Source: Verrucomicrobiaceae bacterium (GTDB lineage: Bacteria; Verrucomicrobiota; Verrucomicrobiia; Verrucomicrobiales; Akkermansiaceae). From it: a stretch of 64,000 nucleotides of DNA. Numbering within the stretch: the first letter of the stretch is position 1; each line of letters starts with the position of its first letter. Location: contig JAIXPW010000250.1 of NCBI GenBank assembly GCA_027485995.1, positions 1 through 64,000 of the forward strand. The letters are read 5' to 3'. A model generated the notes under the pieces. That model ran no database searches. It had not been told where the DNA came from and saw only the letters and a list, made by a program, of their open reading frames with translations. Below are positions 24,509 through 32,602 of this stretch, piece by piece. The position numbers and the translations under genes are program-made.

Positions 24509-26662
24509 TCACTTGGTCTGAAGCCGCATCCTCGCTGGCAAATGGCCTGGCGCCTCGACGCTGATCTCCCATGCCCCACCAGCCTGAACGGCGGAAGGAG
24601 CAGGGGGGAGCTTCAGGTTTCCATTGAGCTGGCCCCGGGTTTCGCTGATGCCTTCACCGAGGCCAAGGATCGCCTTGATCAGGGTTTCAGCCTCGGCCGG
24701 ATTGACCGCTGCCTGTGGAGGCATCGGCACCTGCCCCCAGACTCCGGAGCCGCCGGACTTGAGCTTGGCTGTTAGAACGGCCACGGCGTCCGGGCGATCG
24801 CGATATCTCATCGCGACGTCGAGGTATTTCGGCCCGACCGAGGCCTTGTCGACCTGATGGCAGGCGAGGCACTGCTTGGAAGTGATGAACTTCTCCTGAT
24901 CGTCCGTAAAACGTGGCCCCCCGGCGTCGTGCCCGGTCGGCGGGATGTAGCGGGCGCGGACGGAGACGGTGGCGGCTTCGGGCGGGGTGACTGATTTGAC
25001 CTCGAAGGCGATCGATTCTCCAAAGCCGACCGATGCGGGGTTTCCGGCAAGCGAGAGCACCAGGGAGGGTTGCTGCACTTCGTTCTTCAAGGAAACCCTC
25101 GCCACCGCGATCTGGCCGGACTTGTCCGTGGCGACGGCTCGCAGTTCCATCGCATCGGATTTGGGAAGAGTGATTTTGTTTCCGCTACCGACGAGACGTT
25201 CGCTCGCACCTTCGGTGATCCACCACTTGATCTCGGCCTCGCTCGTGGCCTGATAAGAGCCTTCGGTTCCTCCAGCGGCGATGGTGACCGTCGGCGGCTT
25301 GGCTGCGCTGGCAGCACGCAGTCTCCGGATCGCGCCGTCCTTGTTGAAATACCATTCGGATCCATACTCGAGGAGCCAGACGTTGCCGACCTTGTCGGAC
25401 TCCAGATCCATCGGATGCCTCAAGCCGGTCATCAAGGGCTCCAGTTTCACCAGCTCCTCATTGTCACCGAGCTTCGCCTTCCAGATGGTGGACCTCATCC
25501 AGTCATAGGTCAGCAGGGTGTGGTCGTCGGACTTGTCGAGCAGGTTCCATTTCCTACTGGAATCGTAGTAGAAAACCGGACCCGCCATCGCGTTCCGTCC
25601 ACCGCTGCCCAGCACCGGAAACTCCTCGCTGGCGGCATAGGGATACCAGATGAAGGCCTTGTTGGCGGGCGGGAGATCGACCAGCCCGGTGTTGTGGGTC
25701 GAGGGATTCTTCGGCGCAGCGGGGTCGGTCATCACACCGGCCTTCCCGGTGGCGAAATCGACGATCGCGTAGGGCTTGTTGTCGCCGATGACAAAGGGCC
25801 AGCCGAAGTTTCCGGCTTTCCTGGCCTGATTGACCTCATCATGTCCACGTGGGCCGTGGTCATTGGCGTCCGAGGCATCTGGTCCCACCTCGCCCCAGTA
25901 GAGGACGTTCTTTTTGGGATCGATGGAAATGCGGAACGGATTCCGGCAGCCCATCACATAGATCTCAGGGCGGGTTTTCGCAGTGCCTTTCGGGAACAGG
26001 TTGCCGGCAGGGATCTCGTAACCCTTTTCGGTCGGACGGATGCGCAGAACCTTGCCCCGCAGGTCATTGGTGTTGCCGGCGCTGCGCATGGCATTGGTGT
26101 GGTCGCGCCCTTCGCGATCGTCGATGGGCGCATAGCCGCCGCTTTCGAAGGGGTTGGTGTTGTCGCCCGTGCTGAGGTAAAGCAGTCCATCCGGTCCGAA
26201 GGCGATCGAGCCGCCATGATGGCAAACCCGGTCGCGGCGGTCCGTGGGGATCTCCAGCAGGGAGAGTTCCGAGGCGAGGTCGAGTTTTCCATCCTTCAGG
26301 GTAAAGCGCGAAAGCCGGTTGAGCAGTTTCACCGGATCGCTGTAGTAGAGGTAGAGTCGGCGGTTCTTCGTGAAGGCAGGATCGAGAGCCAGACCCAACA
26401 AGCCATCCTCCCGTGCCCAACTGGTCTTGGAGTCCGCCTCCCGCAGCGCGGTGACGGGAAGGTTGCCGATTTCGAACACTCCGCCAGTGGAAGGTCGGAC
26501 GCGGAGCAGACGGCCCTCGCGTTCGATGACATACACGTCGCCATCCGCCGCGACCGAGATCTCCATGGGATCGTGCAGGCCGGAGGCGATGAGTTCCGAG
26601 GCAGGCTCGGAAGCGAGAAGGAGGCCGGGAAGGAGGGTGGCGAGAAAGGAAAGGGGCCGCAT
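24509..26662 (-). CDS. Secreted PQQ-type sugar dehydrogenase (glucose/sorbosone family) fused to cytochrome c
   Basis: 717 aa with a Sec signal peptide (MRPLSFLATLLPGLLLASEP). Residues about 22-430 form a GSDH-type six-bladed beta-propeller (VCHHGGSIAFGPDGLLYLS, CRNPFRISIDP, NFGWPFVIGD), followed by a small beta domain (about 455-570) and a class I cytochrome c with the haem motif CLACH (598-602) and a likely Met ligand in VPMPPQ. A last short region (about 680-717) is a carrier-like tail. The enzyme would oxidise a sugar in the periplasm and pass electrons to its own haem. It lies 62 bases upstream of the GH1 gene on the same strand and is divergent from the fructokinase. Confidence 0.85.
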   Translation of the reverse strand: MRPLSFLATLLPGLLLASEPASELIASGLHDPMEISVAADGDVYVIEREGRLLRVRPSTGGVFEIGNLPVTALREADSKTSWAREDGLLGLALDPAFTKNRRLYLYYSDPVKLLNRLSRFTLKDGKLDLASELSLLEIPTDRRDRVCHHGGSIAFGPDGLLYLSTGDNTNPFESGGYAPIDDREGRDHTNAMRSAGNTNDLRGKVLRIRPTEKGYEIPAGNLFPKGTAKTRPEIYVMGCRNPFRISIDPKKNVLYWGEVGPDASDANDHGPRGHDEVNQARKAGNFGWPFVIGDNKPYAIVDFATGKAGVMTDPAAPKNPSTHNTGLVDLPPANKAFIWYPYAASEEFPVLGSGGRNAMAGPVFYYDSSRKWNLLDKSDDHTLLTYDWMRSTIWKAKLGDNEELVKLEPLMTGLRHPMDLESDKVGNVWLLEYGSEWYFNKDGAIRRLRAASAAKPPTVTIAAGGTEGSYQATSEAEIKWWITEGASERLVGSGNKITLPKSDAMELRAVATDKSGQIAVARVSLKNEVQQPSLVLSLAGNPASVGFGESIAFEVKSVTPPEAATVSVRARYIPPTGHDAGGPRFTDDQEKFITSKQCLACHQVDKASVGPKYLDVAMRYRDRPDAVAVLTAKLKSGGSGVWGQVPMPPQAAVNPAEAETLIKAILGLGEGISETRGQLNGNLKLPPAPSAVQAGGAWEISVEAPGHLPARMRLQTK

Positions 26663-26781
26663 GGCAGGCCATTCTACGAAGCCGGGCGGACGGCTTTACA
26701 GGGAAATCTTTGATTCAGCCAGGCGCAGATGGGGGATGTGGACTTGCTCCGTTCGATAGGCTTGGATGTCGCCCAGCAACC

Positions 26782-27669
26782 ATGAGCGTCAATCCCTCCT
26801 CCCTCCTCGCCGCACTTGAACTGGGTGGCACCAAGACTGTTGTCGCAACGGGGCTCCCGGATGGAACCATTCTCGAGGAGTTCCGTTTTCCCACGACCAC
26901 GCCGGATGAGACCCTCGATCGCGCCCTTGCGTGGCTGGAAGAGAGGGGAGTGCCCGCCGCGATCGGCATCGGGGCCTTCGGTCCGATCCGGGTGAATCCA
27001 GCCAGCGCGGATCATGGATGCCTCCTGAACACGCCGAAACCAGGCTGGTCCGGCTTTTCGCTCATTGGAAAAATCGCATCTGCCATGCCCGATGTCCCCG
27101 TGCGGCTGGACACCGATGTCAATGTCGCGCTGTGGGCGGAAGCAGCCCTTGGGGCGGCGAAGGGGGCCTCCGACGCGGCCTACATCACGATCGGCACCGG
27201 CATTGGCGCGGGGATTCTCAGTGGAGGAAACCTGGTCCACGGAGCCATGCATCCGGAGTTCGGCCATCTCAAGGTTCCCACCGCACCCGGGGATGACTTC
27301 GGCGGGGTCTGCCCGTTTCATGGCAACTGCCTCGAAGGCCTTGCCAGTGGTCCAGCGATCCTGGCCCGATGGGGAAAGCCGGCAGCCGAGCTCCCGGCAG
27401 ATCATCCCGCGTGGGACGTCGAGGCCTGGTACCTCGCCCACGGCATCCTTGCCCTGCTGGCGATCCTTTCCCCGACCCGGATCATCGTGGGCGGAGGGGT
27501 TTCCCAGGCAGCGGGCCTGCATGGGAAGATCAGCGACCTGTTGAAGACCGTCGCGAACGGCTACTTCGACAAGGAGATGCTCGAGACCCTGGTGACTCCG
27601 CCTGCTCTGGGCCAGGAAGCTGGGATCAAGGGTGCACTTTTGCTGGCCGGGGGAGTCGGGGCGAGATGA
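26782..27669 (+). CDS. ROK-family fructokinase
   Basis: 295 aa. ALELGGTKTVVATG is the ATP phosphate-binding loop, RLDTDVNVALWAEA and TIGTGIGAGI are ROK core motifs, and HPEFGH followed by CPFHGNCLEGLASGPAI is the zinc-binding signature of the fructokinase (YdhR/ScrK-like) branch. It phosphorylates fructose or another hexose with ATP in the cytoplasm. The ATG at 26782 directly precedes the conserved N terminus; a TTG at 26710 would add an unconserved 24 residues. It is divergent from the sugar dehydrogenase and converges with the methyltransferase gene 12 bases downstream. Confidence 0.88.
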   Translation: MSVNPSSLLAALELGGTKTVVATGLPDGTILEEFRFPTTTPDETLDRALAWLEERGVPAAIGIGAFGPIRVNPASADHGCLLNTPKPGWSGFSLIGKIASAMPDVPVRLDTDVNVALWAEAALGAAKGASDAAYITIGTGIGAGILSGGNLVHGAMHPEFGHLKVPTAPGDDFGGVCPFHGNCLEGLASGPAILARWGKPAAELPADHPAWDVEAWYLAHGILALLAILSPTRIIVGGGVSQAAGLHGKISDLLKTVANGYFDKEMLETLVTPPALGQEAGIKGALLLAGGVGAR

Positions 27670-27681
27670 TCCGTTCCCGGT

Positions 27682-28692
27682 TCATCCCAGCCTGAAATCC
27701 AGGATCTGAAAGGCACTCCCGGCTCCATCGGGATCGATCAAGGCCGCATCGGCGGGATCGCCTGGTCGCGCAAAGGGCAGGAGGAAATCCCCTTGCCGGT
27801 TCAGGGTGGCGGACCCGTTCGCACCTTTTCCCAGCCAGTTGGCAAGATCACTGAAATTCACATCGGCGGTGATGTCCTGACGTCCCGGATGCTGATAGAC
27901 GGCGTGGCCTTCCAGGCGTTCCTGACGGAGATAGGCCCTCAGGGTTCCGCGGGGACGACGATGATAAAGCTCCGTCGTTTCCGAACCGTAGTCGATGGTC
28001 AGCATGGCCCCGGCTTTCCAATGGGGCATCCAACGAGCGAGCCAGTGCTGGACCGATTCGTGGACTTCGAGGATTTGTCCGGGTCGATGCGAATGAGCAA
28101 ATTGAAGGGAATCCGGAAGGTCCTGGGCCGGCCGCCAGTCTTCGCGCGGGACTTCGCCGGGAAGCAGGAACAGCTCGCTGATGCCCCAGGTTTCCAATCG
28201 GAAACGCCGGACCGGAAAGGCGTCGATGAGCTCGTTGGAGTAAAGGCAGGCCTTTCCCTCGCAGGCCTCCAGCGCAGCTTCCAGCGAGTCATGCCAGGTG
28301 GCGCGTTTGCCGAGCAGGGCCTGTTGCTTCTCGCGCAGCGGGCGGGATGTTTCCACCAGATGCAGCCGGGTCCGCCAGCGCCGATGCCACGGCAGGGCCT
28401 TCATGACAGCGGCGGCAAGGAGTCCCTCGCCCGGTCCGATCTCGATCAGGTGGCGGCAGCGGGTCGCCGGCAAAGCCCGCGTGGCCCAGGCGGCGATGCC
28501 CTTTGCCAGCAGGCCGGAGATCATGGGAGCCGTGGTGAAGTCTCCACCCGCTCCGACTCCCTTGATACGACGGGCATAGTAGCCACGCTGCGGATCATGG
28601 AGGGCGAGGTTCATGAAGCGGTCGAAGCGCAGGCCTTCCCTGCTGGGCCATGGCCAGGGCGGGGTGGAGGTCGTGTCGGATGGATCGGGCAT
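27682..28692 (-). CDS. SAM-dependent methyltransferase, NDUFAF7/Methyltransf_28 (MidA-like) family
   Basis: 336 aa. FDRFMNLALHDPQRGYYA, GDFTTAPMIS, the SAM-binding EIGPGEGLL, SNELIDAFPVRR, the TIDYG motif and RGTLRAYLRQ are the landmarks of PF02636. Eukaryotic NDUFAF7 methylates an arginine of a complex I subunit; the bacterial members' target is mostly unknown, so no substrate is claimed. It sits alone on the minus strand between the fructokinase and a toxin-antitoxin pair. The start at 28692 (MPDPSD) is plausible but not fixed by a clear ribosome site. Confidence 0.85.
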   Translation of the reverse strand: MPDPSDTTSTPPWPWPSREGLRFDRFMNLALHDPQRGYYARRIKGVGAGGDFTTAPMISGLLAKGIAAWATRALPATRCRHLIEIGPGEGLLAAAVMKALPWHRRWRTRLHLVETSRPLREKQQALLGKRATWHDSLEAALEACEGKACLYSNELIDAFPVRRFRLETWGISELFLLPGEVPREDWRPAQDLPDSLQFAHSHRPGQILEVHESVQHWLARWMPHWKAGAMLTIDYGSETTELYHRRPRGTLRAYLRQERLEGHAVYQHPGRQDITADVNFSDLANWLGKGANGSATLNRQGDFLLPFARPGDPADAALIDPDGAGSAFQILDFRLG

Positions 28693-28767
28693 CGGCAGGC
28701 CGACAGTGAAGCACGCGGGCCGGATGGCGACACGGAGATTGATGGATCGTTCAAACGCGGCCGAACC

Positions 28768-29166
28768 TCAGGCGGTCCAGTCCACGCACATCAGGCCTGG
28801 AATCCGGAGGAACTCGCGTTGATTGGCGGTGACCAGGGTGGCGTTGGCCGCCCGAACGGTAGCGGCAATGATGAGATCGTTCGGGCTGATTGGCGTTCCC
28901 TGCTTCTCCAGATGGGTCCGGATTTCCGCGTAGTGCCCGGCGGCTTCGGAACCAAAGGGAAGGGCTGGATAGGGAGCAAGGAGGCTTTCGATCCGCTGGG
29001 TGAGCTCAATGCTCCGCGAACTCCTCCGAGCTCCGTAAAGAAGCTCGGCACGGACGAGTTCCGTGTAGCAAAGATCCCCTGATCGACAGGTCTTGAGGTG
29101 TCGAATCAATGCCTCGTTCGGCTGCCTCAGCAGGTACGACCAAATGTTGGTATCAAGGCAGTACAT
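28768..29166 (-). CDS. vapC: VapC-type PIN-domain ribonuclease toxin (module 1)
   Basis: 132 aa PIN domain: MYCLDTNIWSYLL with acidic D5, TELVRAELLYGA with the second acidic cluster, and NDLIIAATVR with the third. VapC toxins cleave tRNA or rRNA when freed from their antitoxin. The ATG at 29166 overlaps the stop of the antitoxin gene (TGATG), the usual arrangement for coupled translation; a longer frame from 29265 is unlikely. Confidence 0.88.
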   Translation of the reverse strand: MYCLDTNIWSYLLRQPNEALIRHLKTCRSGDLCYTELVRAELLYGARRSSRSIELTQRIESLLAPYPALPFGSEAAGHYAEIRTHLEKQGTPISPNDLIIAATVRAANATLVTANQREFLRIPGLMCVDWTA

Positions 29167-29402
29167 CAGGAATCCAGGCTGGAAACAACACGGTGCTGCG
29201 GATCCCTGGAAGGGAGTTGAAAATCGTCGCCAATGGTTCCTGAGAAGAGGGAGAGATGATCCCATGCTGCCGAAGATTCGATATCGGCCGCCTTGGACAG
29301 GCGCTCACGTGCCCATCTCGATAACGAAATGGATTCCCGTTTGGCGGCGGCTTCAACTTTCCGCTGGGTCTCGGGGTCCAGATAGATCGTCAACTGAGCC
29401 AT
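29166..29402 (-). CDS. vapB: VapB-type ribbon-helix-helix antitoxin (module 1)
   Basis: 78 aa: AQLTIYLDPETQRKVEAAAK is a ribbon-helix-helix start, followed by ISLSRWARERLSKA and an unstructured, acidic/serine-rich tail that would bind the toxin. It lies upstream of and overlaps vapC. Two 12-13-base direct repeats at 29430-29454, just upstream of its start, are a candidate autoregulatory operator. Confidence 0.82.
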   Translation of the reverse strand: MAQLTIYLDPETQRKVEAAAKRESISLSRWARERLSKAADIESSAAWDHLSLFSGTIGDDFQLPSRDPQHRVVSSLDS

Positions 29403-29756
29403 GGCTGGACTATCACCGTAGGAGTCGGAATTGCAAGTATGATTGCCAAGTATGTTTGAATGCCCCTCTTGACATCAATCAGGAAATGAGGGGTTTGGGA
29501 TTGATTCGAGCGCTGACGGATCAAAGCACTCTCCGAAAAACTCCGAAAGTTCTCATTGAATGGGCGAGTGAATCCCTTCGCCCCGGCGATCTCCAGTCCG
29601 GGCGATTTTCGGCACCGCCGGGCCGTCTGGATGAAGAGCGCGCCGCGGGGACCTGCACATGAAATGGGTGGGGAGAACCGAGCCGCTCGGCAAAGCGATC
29701 GTTGCCCTCGGAATTTCCGCTGGACGGATGAAAAGTTGCATGCAATTAAATCCGGC
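29403..29756. other. Intergenic region between vapB and the DapA-like gene (354 bases)
   Basis: Apart from the direct repeats near vapB, it holds a short inverted repeat CCCCTC...GAGGGG (about 29464-29493) around a TTGACA hexamer at 29469-29474, which lacks a convincing -10. Some frames stay open from 29556 into the DapA-like gene, but the conserved protein begins at 29757. No further gene seen. Confidence 0.5.
29430..29454 (-). promoter_or_regulatory. Candidate VapB operator: two direct repeats
   Basis: Adjacent repeats ATTGCAAGTATG (29430-29441) and ATTGCCAAGTATG (29442-29454) lie 28-52 bases upstream of the antitoxin start. Ribbon-helix-helix antitoxins bind repeated sites at their own promoters, so an operator is the simplest reading. 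A TTGCAA/GATAGT pair spaced about 16-17 bases reads on the minus strand across this region, overlapping one repeat. Confidence 0.45.
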
Positions 29757-30698
29757 ATGTCGATTGAAGCCCGTCATGCCAGCCGCCGTCTCCGCCGCAA
29801 GATCACCGGTTATGCCGCGTGTTTGTTGCCCTTTGAAGCCGATGGAACCATCGCCAGGGAAGCCTTTCAGCAGGCCGTGGCCCGGACCACCGATGCCGGT
29901 CTCGGCTGTGCGGTGAACATGGACACCGGTTATGCCAATTACCTGACCGAAGAGGAAAGAACCGCCGTTCTCGGATGGACGCGCGACGTCATTCAGGGCA
30001 GACGCGATTTCGTCGCTGGAGTCTTCGTCGAAGGCCTGGAAGGGGATTTGGTGCAACTTTACCGCAGGCAGATGGAGCAGATCGTCTCCTTCGGTGGCAC
30101 GCCGATCCTGTTCCAGACCACGCGTTTCCATGATTGGTCGCCGCAGCAGATCGTCGATCTGTATGCCGCCGTCTGCGAGGGCTTTGACTCGGTGTTCGGA
30201 TTTGAACTCGGCAAGATGTTCGCGCCGAACGGGATGATTTTCGATGAGGAAACGGTGGCCGGTTTGATGAAGATCCCGTCGCTGAAGGGCATGAAGCACT
30301 CGTCGCTGGATCGCGGCATGGAGCTTCGCCGTCTGGAGCTGCGCGACCAGATCCGCCCGGACTTCAAGGTCTTCACGGGCAATGATCTCGGCATCGACAT
30401 GACCGAATACGGCTCCGATTACCTGCTCGGACTGGCCGCGTTCTGCCCGGAGAAATTCGCCGAGCGCGATCTCTATTGGGAGACCGGCGACGACCGCTAC
30501 TTCGCCCTCAACGATGCCCTGCAATATCTTGGCAACGTCGGCTTCCGCGCCCCGGTGCCCGCCTACAAGCACAGTTGCGCGGTGTTCCAGCATCACCTCG
30601 GCCGCATTCCTTCGTCCGAGCCTCATCCGCTTTGTCCGCGACGTCCGGATTGGGAATCCGGCATCATCGCCGACTGCGCGCTCCGTCTCGGCTATTGA
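29757..30698 (+). CDS. DapA-superfamily (dihydrodipicolinate synthase-like) lyase/aldolase
   Basis: 313 aa TIM-barrel enzyme of the class I lyase/aldolase group that includes DapA, NanA and KDG aldolases. LKGMKHSSLD carries the expected Schiff-base lysine (K180) and FTGNDLGIDM the late barrel motif. The usual YNxP segment is replaced by FQTTRFHDW, so it is probably not a true dihydrodipicolinate synthase. The start at 29757 (MSIEARH) is chosen because the upstream in-frame extension is unconserved-looking. It is the first gene of a cluster with a LacI regulator (two bases downstream), a sugar isomerase and an oxidoreductase, which points to catabolism of an unusual sugar or sugar acid. The terminal segment CPRRPDWESG is an extension. 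Confidence 0.8.
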   Translation: MSIEARHASRRLRRKITGYAACLLPFEADGTIAREAFQQAVARTTDAGLGCAVNMDTGYANYLTEEERTAVLGWTRDVIQGRRDFVAGVFVEGLEGDLVQLYRRQMEQIVSFGGTPILFQTTRFHDWSPQQIVDLYAAVCEGFDSVFGFELGKMFAPNGMIFDEETVAGLMKIPSLKGMKHSSLDRGMELRRLELRDQIRPDFKVFTGNDLGIDMTEYGSDYLLGLAAFCPEKFAERDLYWETGDDRYFALNDALQYLGNVGFRAPVPAYKHSCAVFQHHLGRIPSSEPHPLCPRRPDWESGIIADCALRLGY

Positions 30699-30700
30699 TC

Positions 30701-31699
30701 ATGGCCACGATCTACGACATCGCGAACGAGGCCGGAGTTTCCGCCTCCACTGTCTCGCGCGCCCTCAAGGGCTCGCGGATGGTGAGCGATGACGTGCGTG
30801 GCCGGGTGGAAAAGGTGGCGCGCGAACTGGGATTCGAACGTCGCACGGTCCGTCGGCACCGGGCACGCGCGATCCTCAGCATCCGCTTGGTGCTGCCCCG
30901 CCACACGGCTCCTGAGCGCGGGCTGTTCTTCGATTTCTCGCAACTCGTGGCCGGTCTCAACGAGGGACTGAAACCCTCCGCCTCGAACATCATCTGCGAC
31001 ACCGGTGGGCCGGACTACGATCCGTTTCCCCACAAGAAGGGCGGCGACACCGATGGCTTCGTGTTCGCTTTCCATGAGCCGTCCACCAAGGTCCTGCGTG
31101 AGCTGAAGCAGCGCGGTGTGCCTGTGGCGGTGTTGAACCGCACGGTGCCGGGCGTTCCCTGCGTGGTCTCCGATCATGCGAAGGGCATGCAGGATCTCGT
31201 GGACCGGGTGCTCGCCACAAACTCCGATCTCAAGCCCGCCTTCATCAGCATCGAAGGCCTCGGCGAGGTCCATGAAGCCCGTCTCAACGGCTGGATTGAA
31301 GCGCTGTCAGCCCATGGAGTTCGACTGAATCCAGAGAAACAGGTCGTCCGCTTTCCGGGCATCGATCACCTCGACTCAAAGGCGGTGATGAAGCTCGCGA
31401 AGTCCTTCAACGCGCTGTTCTGCGTGAATGACATCGTCGCCGCTGCCGTGCTTTCCGAACTCGGCCGCAGCGGCATTCGAGTGCCTCTGCAGTGCCAGGT
31501 CACCGGCTTCGACGATTCTCCTGTTAGAAAACTGACCCGCCCCCTGTTGACGAGTGTTTCCATGCCGGTCCACGACCTCGCCCGCATGGCTGGAAAGCAG
31601 CTTGCCTCCGCGATCATCGAGTCGGTGGAGCCGCAGCCCCTGATCCGTCTCGCCGGCAAACTGGTCCTCGGCGATTCCACCCTGCCATCCCTTTCATGA
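30701..31699 (+). CDS. LacI-family transcriptional regulator
   Basis: 332 aa. The N terminus MATIYDIANEAGVSASTVSRAL is a LacI-type helix-turn-helix with hinge, followed by a periplasmic-binding-like ligand domain ending with VTGFDDSPVRKLTRPLLTSV. It starts two bases after the DapA-like gene and its stop overlaps the isomerase start (ATGA), so regulator and enzymes are one operon and it probably autoregulates the cluster. Its inducer should be the cluster's sugar substrate. Confidence 0.9.
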   Translation: MATIYDIANEAGVSASTVSRALKGSRMVSDDVRGRVEKVARELGFERRTVRRHRARAILSIRLVLPRHTAPERGLFFDFSQLVAGLNEGLKPSASNIICDTGGPDYDPFPHKKGGDTDGFVFAFHEPSTKVLRELKQRGVPVAVLNRTVPGVPCVVSDHAKGMQDLVDRVLATNSDLKPAFISIEGLGEVHEARLNGWIEALSAHGVRLNPEKQVVRFPGIDHLDSKAVMKLAKSFNALFCVNDIVAAAVLSELGRSGIRVPLQCQVTGFDDSPVRKLTRPLLTSVSMPVHDLARMAGKQLASAIIESVEPQPLIRLAGKLVLGDSTLPSLS

Positions 31700-32508
31700 A
31701 CCGCGAACACCTGGCCATCCACACCTTCACGACCAAGCCCTGGTCGATCGACGAGTGCATTGAAAACTATGCCTCCCACGGCTTCGGCGGCCTGTCCGTG
31801 TGGCGGGAAACGGTGGCGGGTGAGGACCTTTCGAAGGTGAAGCAGCACATCGCCGACAGCGGCCTGAAAGGCGTCTCCTACGTCCGCGGTGGCTTCTTCA
31901 CCGGGAAAACAGCGGAGTCCCGAAAGGTGGGCATCGACGACAACCTCACCGTCCTTCGCGAGTGCGAGGCTCTCGGCCTTCCGATGATCGTCCTCGTCTG
32001 CGGAGCCATGATCGGCCAATCGCCGACCGAGAACCTCGACCAGATCGACGAGGGAATCCGCGCCATCCTTCCCGCTGCGGAGGCCGCCGGCATCAAGCTG
32101 GCAATCGAACCTCTTCACCCGATGTATGCCGGGGACCGCTGTGCCGTAGCCTCGATGCGCGATGCCAACCAGCTCTGCGACCGCATTTCCCATCCACTGG
32201 TTGGAGTCGCGGTCGATGTCTTCCACGTCTGGTGGGAAAGCGACCTTGAGGCCCAGATCCGCCAGTGTGCGGCAAAGCAGCGCCTGTTCGCCTTCCACGT
32301 CTGTGAGTTCAAGCCCGACTTCGACCATGTCCTGCTTGACCGCGGCCTGCCGGGCGAGGGCGTGAATGCCTCGAAGCGCATCTCCGACCTCGTCCACTCC
32401 TCCGGTTTCACCGGCCCGACCGAAGTCGAAATCTTTTCCCGCAAGTACTGGTCCGAAAACCAGCACAGCTTCCTCGAAAGAATCGCCGCCAGTTGCGCGG
32501 AGCTCTAA
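31696..32508 (+). CDS. Sugar phosphate isomerase/epimerase (AP endonuclease 2-like TIM barrel)
   Basis: 270 aa of the xylose-isomerase-like TIM-barrel superfamily. Metal-ligand segments visible are LAIEPLHPM (Glu), VAVDVFHVWW (Asp/His), FHVCEF and PTEVEIFS (Glu). Likely interconverts ketose/aldose or epimerises a sugar intermediate; substrate unknown. ATGA overlap with the LacI gene shows translational coupling. The following gene starts 94 bases downstream, after a long inverted repeat. Confidence 0.85.
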   Translation: MNREHLAIHTFTTKPWSIDECIENYASHGFGGLSVWRETVAGEDLSKVKQHIADSGLKGVSYVRGGFFTGKTAESRKVGIDDNLTVLRECEALGLPMIVLVCGAMIGQSPTENLDQIDEGIRAILPAAEAAGIKLAIEPLHPMYAGDRCAVASMRDANQLCDRISHPLVGVAVDVFHVWWESDLEAQIRQCAAKQRLFAFHVCEFKPDFDHVLLDRGLPGEGVNASKRISDLVHSSGFTGPTEVEIFSRKYWSENQHSFLERIAASCAEL

Positions 32509-32519
32509 CAACAGTGCCG

Positions 32520-32585
32520 GGTGATCGGTGAGCGGTGATCGGAGAAGATTCGAATCCGCCCTCCACCGATCACTGCTCACCGATC
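32520..32585. repeat. Inverted repeat with nested 9-base direct repeats
   Basis: Arms 32523-32542 and 32566-32585 are complementary at 19 of 20 positions and enclose a 23-base loop. The left arm itself contains two copies of GGTGATCGG (32520-32528, 32534-32542). It lies between the isomerase stop and the oxidoreductase start. It could be an intra-operon hairpin (attenuator or processing site) or a small dispersed repeat element. Confidence 0.7.
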
Positions 32586-32602
32586 CCAACCCTTCAGAAC
32601 CA

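Noticed and set aside
25070..26713. Open frame of 547 codons opposite the sugar dehydrogenase
   Set aside because: No motif; the opposite strand encodes a signal peptide, propeller and haem site.
32543..32568. T-arm-like GATTCGAATC suggesting a tRNA 3' end
   Set aside because: No matching acceptor, D or anticodon arms; the string is a short palindrome in the loop of the inverted repeat.
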